Source of the DNA: Candidatus Omnitrophota bacterium
GTDB taxonomy: Bacteria; Omnitrophota; Gorgyraeia; Pluralincolimonadales; Pluralincolimonadaceae
Direction: 5' to 3'
DNA: 7,795 bases
Assembly (NCBI GenBank): GCA_028706795.1
Contig: JAQTVK010000038.1
Span: 1-7,795 of the forward strand
In this document: positions 1-5,906 of the stretch, piece by piece
How the letters are laid out: every line of letters begins with the position of its first letter
How positions within the stretch are numbered: the first letter of the stretch is position 1
Translations under genes and position numbers: made by a program
The notes under the pieces: generated by a model
The model's database searches: none
What the model saw: only the letters and a program-made list of their open reading frames with translations
Told to the model about the DNA's origin: nothing

Positions 1-13
1 GCTCTTCCGATCT
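1..13. other. Sequencing adapter remnant at contig end
   Basis: The first 13 bases (gctcttccgatct) are identical to the shared 3' end of the Illumina TruSeq adapters. They lie exactly at the first base of the window, so this is most likely untrimmed adapter at a contig end and not genomic DNA. The reading frame of the first gene happens to stay open through it, so the residues it would encode (ALPI and the first base of a serine codon) should not be treated as protein sequence. Confidence 0.9.
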
Positions 14-573
14 CGTGGGACGTCAAAAAGGACCGGAACGGCGCCTCGCTAGAGGAACCCGACCAGGCGAAAGCGGCCATATACAGGAACATGACGCACG
101 AGATAATGAACTTCAAGGGTTATGATATCGGCGGTTTCGCGTTCCACCTCGGCGAGACTTCGCAGGAGTCGCTTACGTGGTGGAACATAAACCACAAACT
201 CCTGAAGAAGGCTTCTTACTGGGAATTATACAAGATCTATACGGCAAGCAGGCCGCTTAACCTTCCTCCCCGGATAACAACGTTGAAGTTGAGCAAGACA
301 AAGAATATCGCCCCGGGGGAGACTGTCGATATCACAGCCAAAGCCGCCGACGCCGACAGCAACCCGCTCGATTATTCCTTCGTCGTATCGACGGCGCAGG
401 AAGGGATACTGCAGTATTATGTCAACGAGGAGGTGCCGGTCAAGTTCGAGAATGTCGGGGCGAGGTTCAGGATGACCGCGCCCGCCGCCAAGGGGCTCTA
501 CAGGTTTTATCTTATCGTAAACGACGGGAACGGGAACGCCGCCTCCGCCAACAGGTCGTTCAGGGTCGAATAG
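14..573 (+). CDS. C-terminal part of a probable glycoside-hydrolase-like extracellular protein with Ig-like domain
   Basis: This is the 3' end of a gene cut by the contig start; the frame is open from the first base and ends at TAG 571-573. An ATG at 91 exists, but the frame is protein-like before it (WDVKKDRNG at 16-42, then AAIYRN), so 91 is not taken as the start. About the first 65 visible residues include an aromatic stretch, GGFAFHLGETSQES followed by LTWWN (about 136-195). This resembles the last strand and helix of a TIM-barrel glycoside hydrolase such as family 2. After a proline linker (LNLPPRI), about 100 residues form a probable beta-sandwich of Ig/cadherin-like type, with APGETVDITAKAADAD and a closing YLIVNDGNGNAAS motif. 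Export is inferred from this architecture, since the N-terminus is missing. The gene ends 6 nt before rlmN. The hydrolase assignment is tentative, and substrate and catalytic residues cannot be seen. Confidence 0.6.
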
Positions 574-579
574 GAAGAG

Positions 580-1671
580 ATGGCCGAAAAAAAAGAGGAT
601 ATAAAGGACCTCTCGCTCGACGAGCTTAAGTCGCGTATCCGCAGCCTTAATGAGCCTCCTTACAGGGCGGAACAGGTATTCGAATGGATATACAAGAAAG
701 GGGCCAGGTCATTCGGTTCGATGACAGACCTGCCAGCTAAACTTCGCGACTACTTTACGAATAAATTTTTCATTACCGGTCCCGAAATAATAAAAAAGCA
801 GGTCTCCAGGTCGGACGGGACGCGGAAATATCTTTTCAAATTAAATGACGGCGAGACAGTCGAGGGCGTCCTTATCCCGGCCAAAGACAGGCAGACCATA
901 TGCCTCTCGTCGCAGGCAGGATGCGCCTTCGGATGTTATTTCTGCGCGAGCGGGCTGCTCGGGTTCAAGAGGGACCTTCGCTGCGGAGAGATACTCGACC
1001 AGGCGCTTGCCATACAGGATGATATAGGGGAGGCCAAAGCCCCTGCGGGGTCCAAGGGCCCTGCGGGGTCTAAACGTATAACCAATGTGGTGATGATGGG
1101 CACCGGTGAGCCGCTAACCAATTATGATAACGTCATCAAGGCCATCGGGATAATGAATTCCCCTCAGGGGCTGGGTATCGGGGCGAGGAAGATAACCGTT
1201 TCGACCGCAGGATACATCCCCGGGATGAAGAGGTACATGCAGGAAAAAGGGCAGTTCGAGCTTTCCGTTTCGCTGCACGCCGCAGACGACATAAAACGAT
1301 CGAGGCTTATGCCGATAAACAAAAAATACCCGCTCTCCGAGCTGATTGCAGTATGCCGCGAATACACCAAAGAGAAAGGAAGGATAATAACCTTCGAATA
1401 TATCCTTATCAAGGACGTCAATTCTTCGCCTACCGACGCGCAAAATCTCGCTAAACTGCTGAAGGGGCTTAACTGCAAGGTCAACCTCATCCCGTTCAAT
1501 GCGGTCCCTGATTTTAAATTTGCCCCGCCTTCTAATAAGGATGTCGAAAATTTCCAGGAGATACTTGAGAAAGCCGGGATCAGCTCTACCATAAGGTCGC
1601 AGAGGGGCGCCGATATCGACGCCGCCTGCGGGCAATTGCGTCTGCGTGAAGCGGAAGAGGAGAAATGCTGA
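580..1671 (+). CDS. rlmN: 23S rRNA (adenine(2503)-C(2))-methyltransferase RlmN
   Basis: This radical SAM enzyme makes 2-methyladenosine at A2503 of 23S rRNA; the family can also methylate A37 in some tRNAs. It has 363 residues, against about 350-380 for the family. The N-terminal helical part (about 1-60, PPYRAEQVFEWIYKKG) is typical. The [4Fe-4S] motif is C115-AFG-C119-YF-C122. C108 sits at the position of the resolving cysteine, and C350 in RGADIDAACGQL is the methyl-carrying cysteine. GTGEPLTNYDNV (about 174-185) is the SAM-binding GEPL motif. Both catalytic cysteines and all cluster ligands are present, so the enzyme should be active. The ATG at 580 follows aggaagag, a reasonable ribosome binding site, 6 nt after the upstream stop. 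A tandem PAGSK repeat is inserted in a loop at residues 154-165. The related Cfr subfamily acts on C8 of the same base; overall motif spelling fits RlmN better, though I cannot run the phylogeny. Confidence 0.95.
   Translation: MAEKKEDIKDLSLDELKSRIRSLNEPPYRAEQVFEWIYKKGARSFGSMTDLPAKLRDYFTNKFFITGPEIIKKQVSRSDGTRKYLFKLNDGETVEGVLIPAKDRQTICLSSQAGCAFGCYFCASGLLGFKRDLRCGEILDQALAIQDDIGEAKAPAGSKGPAGSKRITNVVMMGTGEPLTNYDNVIKAIGIMNSPQGLGIGARKITVSTAGYIPGMKRYMQEKGQFELSVSLHAADDIKRSRLMPINKKYPLSELIAVCREYTKEKGRIITFEYILIKDVNSSPTDAQNLAKLLKGLNCKVNLIPFNAVPDFKFAPPSNKDVENFQEILEKAGISSTIRSQRGADIDAACGQLRLREAEEEKC
1039..1074 (+). repeat. 18-bp tandem duplication within rlmN
   Basis: Two adjacent 18-bp units (1039-1056 and 1057-1074) match at 15 of 18 positions and share a 12-base core, ccctgcggggtc. 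Each unit is exactly six codons, giving APAGSK then GPAGSK, so the frame is kept. Each also holds a small inverted repeat (CCC/CCCC, TGC, GGGG). It falls between the cluster-motif region and the GTGEPL motif, where other RlmN proteins have a short variable linker. Confidence 0.8.
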
Positions 1672-3692
1672 ACAGGAATAGGATCATAGCCTTCTTTGCC
1701 GTCATCCTGCTTTTTGCGAAAGGCCTTTGTTTTTCCGAAGAAGAGAAGAAGTGGCAGCCGTATTATTTCGGTTCGGCCACGGCCGGAGGGCTGGTCGCTG
1801 AAAACGACGAGGGCATCATCCTTTCCCTGGATAAGGCCGGAGCGTTCGGTGTCTACAATCCCAGCAAGTTCGGCGGGAATTTTGACGCGCAGGCCAGGAT
1901 AAAGGCGGGAAAGGGCGTCTGCGGGATGATATTATTCAAGGACAACGGCGGCAAGCCCGACCCGTCAAACTTCATCGGCATTGAGAGGAAAGAGGACGAA
2001 AGCGGCAATAAGACGGTGAGGGTCTTCGCGATAAAGGACGGCCGGGACTTTACGCGGGAGGGCGCAGAATGGAACCCGCGTTTCGAGGCGGTACTGAATA
2101 ATGAGTCGTTCGGCTTCGAGGCGAAGGCGCTGCGGATACTCGAGGACGAGAAGGCGAAGTGCCTGCATTTTTATTATAAATATGAGAGGAAGATCGACGG
2201 AGAGAAGAAGGAAGGGTGGCTGGAGTTCTCGACGGTTCCCGATTGGGACAATAAGCCGTTCTATTTTTATCCTTACGTGAAAAGCAACGGTGATTTTACA
2301 TCGAAAGCGGTCTTTATGGAACCTATGGTCATGCTGACGCCGGCTGATGACAGATCCGACAAAGAGACGGGGTTCAGGGCGGTAAGGCGCGATTATACTT
2401 TTTCGGGATTCTCCGGGGACGCGATCGTCGTCACTTTCGACAAGGAGTTCCCGTTTTACGATAGGTCAAAATTTGTCTTCTGGAGCGAAGCGGAATATAT
2501 ACCCTGGTGGCATATAGACGACAAATGCGCGGTATACTATGAATTCTGCGAGATATGGGGCGGCGGGACCGAGGGCTGCGACGAGCCGATGGGCGACCGG
2601 CTGCTGCGCTGGACCAAGGCGGATATCATCGAGTCGAACAAGGCGCGCGTGATAGTTCATTGGCGTTATGTGCTGGCGGACCCGGAATACAAATGGTGGA
2701 GCCTGGACCCGGTCGAAAAGCCTTACGTGGACGAGTGGTATTGTTTTTATCCAGACGGGACCGGAATAAGGAAAGTCACATATACGCCGGTTACCACCTC
2801 GAAATACGAGACCGAATGGAACGAAATATCGGAGCTGACCGTCATAAAGCGCGGCGGCATAAAGCCATCGGAGGTGATAGAACAGAAAGCGGTATCGATA
2901 TTCAATCTCGACGGGAAGAAGGTCGATTATTCATGGGACCTCTCCAAGAGAGCAGAGCCGGCGAAAAGGGACGACGTGACCAAGAACTGGCCCGAGGCGA
3001 TATGCCGCATAAACCTCAAGGAGAGGCCGGCCGTCTTCGAGGTCTTCGCTCAGGGCGAGGACGCTTACAAGAAGACTTTCCCGGAACCGTTCAAGGGGTG
3101 GTGGGGGCATTACGGCGAAGATTGGGCTTTCGAGATGCGCGGCCAGAAGGAATACGATGGAGATTTCGGGGTGTTCTCGCACTGGCCTATAAGCAAGATG
3201 CCGTATGAGGAACCGGACAAGACATTCGGCAGGTATCTGCGCGAGCCGGGCCATATATCGCTGCTGCCGGTACCCGGCCACCCTAAGGTCAAAGGCCCGA
3301 CGACGTGGGCGATGCTCGTGGGCATGAGCAAGCCGTGGGATGACCAGGATGTCCGCGACAAGACTTCGTCGTGGCTTTATCCCGGCGACATCAGCATGAT
3401 AGACGAGAACGCGAAATTCATAGAGAATGATTATTATCAGCGCGCCCTGGTATTCGAGACGGACAAACTCAACCGCGGCTGCCAGTTCACCATGTATCCG
3501 AAGATCGTCTCATCCGTCGTCGTGAACCCCGTATTCATCGTAAAGAACTGGGGCAATAACCCTGTCTCAGTCAAGATGAACGGCAAACCGCTCAAAGAAG
3601 ACCTCGACTACCGCTGCGCCATTGAAGGCGACTCCGCCGTCATTTGGGTCAAGTCCAAATTCTCCGGCCAAACTACGTTCTTGATAAAGTAA
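1665..3692 (+). CDS. Secreted protein of unrecognised family, 675 residues
   Basis: I do not recognise a named family. The N-terminus is a good type I signal peptide: basic MLNRNR, a hydrophobic core IIAFFAVILLFA, and likely cleavage around residues 22-25. There are no further membrane segments, so a periplasmic or extracellular location is inferred. Residues about 35-225 look like a beta-sandwich of the concanavalin/laminin-G type seen beside carbohydrate-active domains (IILSLDKAGAFGVYN, QARIKAGKGVCGMILF). The middle (about 235-400) is rich in aromatic residues, with WWHIDDKCAVYYEF, EIWGGG, VIVHWRYVLADPEYKWW and YCFYPDGTGIRKVTYTP. The last 55 residues (NPVFIVKNWGNNPVSVKMNG onward) form a probable small beta domain. 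Many surface Trp/Tyr residues would suit glycan binding or cleavage, but no catalytic site can be named. The ATG lies in an ATGCTGA overlap with rlmN, behind AGGAG at 1658-1662, so translation is coupled. The stop is TAA. Confidence 0.85.
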   Translation: MLNRNRIIAFFAVILLFAKGLCFSEEEKKWQPYYFGSATAGGLVAENDEGIILSLDKAGAFGVYNPSKFGGNFDAQARIKAGKGVCGMILFKDNGGKPDPSNFIGIERKEDESGNKTVRVFAIKDGRDFTREGAEWNPRFEAVLNNESFGFEAKALRILEDEKAKCLHFYYKYERKIDGEKKEGWLEFSTVPDWDNKPFYFYPYVKSNGDFTSKAVFMEPMVMLTPADDRSDKETGFRAVRRDYTFSGFSGDAIVVTFDKEFPFYDRSKFVFWSEAEYIPWWHIDDKCAVYYEFCEIWGGGTEGCDEPMGDRLLRWTKADIIESNKARVIVHWRYVLADPEYKWWSLDPVEKPYVDEWYCFYPDGTGIRKVTYTPVTTSKYETEWNEISELTVIKRGGIKPSEVIEQKAVSIFNLDGKKVDYSWDLSKRAEPAKRDDVTKNWPEAICRINLKERPAVFEVFAQGEDAYKKTFPEPFKGWWGHYGEDWAFEMRGQKEYDGDFGVFSHWPISKMPYEEPDKTFGRYLREPGHISLLPVPGHPKVKGPTTWAMLVGMSKPWDDQDVRDKTSSWLYPGDISMIDENAKFIENDYYQRALVFETDKLNRGCQFTMYPKIVSSVVVNPVFIVKNWGNNPVSVKMNGKPLKEDLDYRCAIEGDSAVIWVKSKFSGQTTFLIK

Positions 3693-3698
3693 TATGCC

Positions 3699-3727
3699 TT
3701 GACGCAACTCGTTTATTTTCCTATAAT
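3699..3727 (+). promoter_or_regulatory. Sigma70-type promoter driving the folate C1 operon
   Basis: The -35 TTGACG (3699-3704, 5 of 6 to consensus) and the -10 TATAAT (3722-3727, 6 of 6) are separated by exactly 17 bp (3705-3721). It sits in the only intergenic gap of the window, directly before fhs. Initiation 6-8 nt after the -10 box would be near 3733-3735, leaving only about 4-6 nt before the ATG at 3739. No other promoter is evident up to metF, and the tight junctions suggest that one transcript covers fhs to at least metF. Confidence 0.85.
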
Positions 3728-3738
3728 AAAGACTCACT

Positions 3739-5418
3739 ATGTTCACTAAAAAACCGCATTCCACATCGGAGATCGCGAGGCTCACGCATCCCAAGCAGAT
3801 CGTTGGGGTTGCGACAAAAGCCGGCTTAAATGCCGACGAGCTCGAGCTTTACGGCAATTTTAAGGCCAAGATCACGCTAAGCGTCCTTCAGAGGTTGAAG
3901 CAGCGCCCTGACGGGAAACTTATCCTTGTCACGGCCATGACCCCGACTAAGCACGGCGAAGGTAAGACCTGCATCTCGATAGGCCTGACCCAGGCGCTTG
4001 GCCGGCTGAAAAAACGCGTCATCTTATGCCTTCGCGAACCGTCGCTTGGCCCTGCATTAGGGTTTAAGGGCGGCGGCTGCGGCGGCGGATACGCGCAGGT
4101 ACTGCCGATGGAGGATATCAATCTCCATTTCACGGGAGATATACACGCGGTCACGGCGGCGCACAATCTTTTGAGCGCCGTCATAGATAACCATTTAGCT
4201 AAGGGGAACGAATTAAAGCTAGACCCGAAGAGGATAATCTGGCGCAGGACGATAGATCTTTGCGACAGGAGTTTGCGCGAGGTGCAGGTCGGCATTGCCG
4301 AGGGAGCGGTAAAGAGGCGCGAAGGTTTCGATATCACCGCCGCCTCGGAGATAATGGCGTGCCTGGCGCTTACTAACGGCTACAAAGACCTGAAGGAGAG
4401 GCTCGGGAAGATAATAATCGGTTTTACGAACAAGGGCAGGCCCGTCACCGCGTCCGAATTGAAGGCCGTCGGGGCGATAGCCGCCATCTTAAAGGACGCG
4501 ATAAAGCCCAATATGGCGCAGACGCTCGAGGGCCAGCCGGCACTCATCCATATGGGGCCGTTCGGGAATATCGCACACGGCACGAACAGTATCCTTGCCA
4601 CGCAGATGGCGCTCAAGCTCGCCGATTACGCCGTAGTCGAGACCGGTTTCGGCACTGACCTGGGTTTCGAGAAGTTCTGCGATGTGGTGACGCGGCAGGG
4701 GAAATTCAGGCCCGACTGCGCTGTAGTTGTCGCGAGCGCGCGCGCATTAAAAGCGCACGGCGGAGTGGCGGAAGCGGACCTCGAGAATGAGGATCTGCCA
4801 GCGTTGAACAACGGCCTGCCGAACCTCGAACGGCATATCGAGAACGTCAAGAAGTTCGGGATCTGGCCGGTCGTGGCGATAAACAGGTTCCCGAAAGATT
4901 CCGAGAACGAATTGAACAGGATAAAAGAATTTTGCAGGAGCAAGGGTGTCCTTGCCGAGATAGCGGAAGTGGTCGCCAAAGGCGGTGAGGCCGGCGAGAA
5001 GCTCGCGCAGGCGGTCATCGCGACGATGCAGGAGCATCCCTCAAAATTCAAGCCGCTTTACGACACGAGCCTTCCGATAAAGGAGAAGATAGAGAAGATC
5101 GCCACCGAGATATACGGGGCGGAGGGCGTAGTATACGTCGGGACATCCGAAGACGACATAAATTTCCTTACCGAGAACAATTACGATGAGCTCCCGGTGA
5201 ATATGGCCAGGACCCACCTGTCGTTTACCGACGACCCGAAAGTGAAAGGCGCCCCGGCTGGGTGGCGGCTCAAGGTCAAAGAGGTGAAGGTATCGGCAGG
5301 CGCGGGTTTTTTGGTCGCGTTGACCGGTGAGATGAACCTGATGCCCGGGATGCCGAGGGTCCCGCTCGCCGAGCGAGTGGATGTGGATAACGACGGGAAT
5401 ATAACGGGGTTATTCTGA
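3739..5418 (+). CDS. fhs: Formate--tetrahydrofolate ligase (10-formyl-THF synthetase)
   Basis: This cytoplasmic enzyme makes 10-formyl-THF from formate, ATP and tetrahydrofolate, the entry to the methyl branch of the Wood-Ljungdahl pathway. It is full length, 559 residues, against about 555-560 in the family. The phosphate-binding loop TPTKHGEGKT is at 68-77, with K76 and the following T77. CLREPSLGP (about 97-105, R99) and GGGYAQVLPMEDINLHFTGD (about 115-134) are the conserved nucleotide- and folate-site stretches. FGNIAHGTNS lies near 275-284, and the tail MPGMPRVP ends the protein as expected. Small departures are KH in the loop where PA is common, and a cysteine in the GGGCGGGY run. The ATG at 3739 is the only plausible start: it aligns with family N-termini, and no ATG, GTG or TTG follows soon. 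No Shine-Dalgarno sequence precedes it, and the promoter spacing suggests a nearly leaderless message. The stop TGA overlaps the next ATG by 1 nt. Confidence 0.97.
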   Translation: MFTKKPHSTSEIARLTHPKQIVGVATKAGLNADELELYGNFKAKITLSVLQRLKQRPDGKLILVTAMTPTKHGEGKTCISIGLTQALGRLKKRVILCLREPSLGPALGFKGGGCGGGYAQVLPMEDINLHFTGDIHAVTAAHNLLSAVIDNHLAKGNELKLDPKRIIWRRTIDLCDRSLREVQVGIAEGAVKRREGFDITAASEIMACLALTNGYKDLKERLGKIIIGFTNKGRPVTASELKAVGAIAAILKDAIKPNMAQTLEGQPALIHMGPFGNIAHGTNSILATQMALKLADYAVVETGFGTDLGFEKFCDVVTRQGKFRPDCAVVVASARALKAHGGVAEADLENEDLPALNNGLPNLERHIENVKKFGIWPVVAINRFPKDSENELNRIKEFCRSKGVLAEIAEVVAKGGEAGEKLAQAVIATMQEHPSKFKPLYDTSLPIKEKIEKIATEIYGAEGVVYVGTSEDDINFLTENNYDELPVNMARTHLSFTDDPKVKGAPAGWRLKVKEVKVSAGAGFLVALTGEMNLMPGMPRVPLAERVDVDNDGNITGLF

Positions 5419-5906
5419 TGATCAAGATAAGCCAAAAGAACAGGATAGATCTTTTTGTAAAAGAGCTGGGGGAGAGAAAGCCTTCGCCCGGCGGCGGCGC
5501 GGCCGCTGCTCTGACCGGCGCCCTCGGGGCCGCGCTGATCATAAAGGTCGCGAATTTTACCATGGGCAAAAAGAAATATAAAAGATACGACAAGGAAGCC
5601 AGGACAATAGCAAAAAAAGCCGAGGCGTTGAGGAATAAATTAAGCGCATATATAGAAAAGGACGCCAGGAGATATAGCGAATATGCGAGGACCAGAAGCA
5701 GGGCTGCGATGCAAAAGGCCTCGGATTGCGCGGGCGAAATATCGGCGTTTTCCGAGGAGGGCGTGAGGATATGCATGAGGCTCAAAAAAATAGCGAATAG
5801 GAACCTAAAGGGAGATATGGCAGCAGCGGAATTATTTTTACGTGCGGCGGTTAAAGCAGCGGGCAAGCTTGTAAAACAAAAAAAGAAGAGGTGGGTCGTC
5901 AGATGA
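5418..5906 (+). CDS. Cyclodeaminase/cyclohydrolase family protein, short and basic (FchA-like)
   Basis: The protein belongs to the family of methenyl-THF cyclohydrolase FchA and the C-terminal domain of formiminotransferase-cyclodeaminase. The signature PSPGGGAAAALTGALGAALI (about 22-41) is followed by VANFTMGKKKY (about 44-54), closely matching family members that read PAPGGGSVAAL and MVANLTIGKKKY. GDMAAAELFLRAAVKAA near residues 142-158 fits the later NP-SDAGVAALLLEAA helix. The expected role is to convert 10-formyl-THF to 5,10-methenyl-THF, between Fhs and FolD. At 162 residues it is about 40-50 short of usual FchA. It lacks a loop of about 10-12 residues after the DARRYSEYA helix and the C-terminal NVRINL-type segment, and ends in KQKKKRWVVR. 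I count 40 Lys/Arg against 15 Asp/Glu, very basic for this family. The ATG overlaps the fhs stop by 1 nt (TGATG) and the stop overlaps the folD start as ATGA. Family membership is secure, activity is not. Confidence 0.85.
   Translation: MIKISQKNRIDLFVKELGERKPSPGGGAAAALTGALGAALIIKVANFTMGKKKYKRYDKEARTIAKKAEALRNKLSAYIEKDARRYSEYARTRSRAAMQKASDCAGEISAFSEEGVRICMRLKKIANRNLKGDMAAAELFLRAAVKAAGKLVKQKKKRWVVR
5888..5893 (+). promoter_or_regulatory. Ribosome binding site that decides the folD start
   Basis: GAGGTG lies inside the end of the upstream gene, 9 nt before the ATG at 5903. This supports 5903 over the in-frame GTG at 5891, which would overlap this site and adds four residues (MGRQ) not expected in FolD. 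Confidence 0.7.

Noticed and set aside
91..93. ATG as start of the first gene
   Set aside because: The frame is open and protein-like before it; the gene is cut by the contig end, so this is an internal methionine.
1716..1731. Possible lipoprotein signal (AKGLC) in the secreted protein
   Set aside because: The residue before the cysteine is Leu and not Gly, Ala or Ser, so it is not a proper lipobox; ordinary signal peptidase cleavage is more likely.
2555..3208. Alternative + frame of 217 codons inside the 675-residue gene
   Set aside because: Its Arg/Gly-rich product with no motifs lies fully within a better-supported gene with a signal peptide and coupled start.
3681..3709. TTGATA at 3681 as an alternative -35
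   Set aside because: With 17 bp spacing the -10 would be gcaact, a poor match; the TTGACG/TATAAT pair is clearly better.
3660..3738. Intrinsic terminator after the 675-residue gene
   Set aside because: I see no stable stem followed by a T-run; the T-rich stretch at 3711-3719 lies within the promoter spacer and has no hairpin before it.
5276..5866. Open antisense frame of 196 codons across fhs and the fchA-like gene
   Set aside because: It is a mirror of GC-rich coding on the + strand, with low-complexity Ala/Pro/Ser content and no family motif.
5891..5893. GTG as folD start
   Set aside because: It would place the start on top of the GAGGTG ribosome binding site and adds MGRQ before the conserved MTAKVLDGK; ATG 5903 fits family N-termini and the ATGA overlap.
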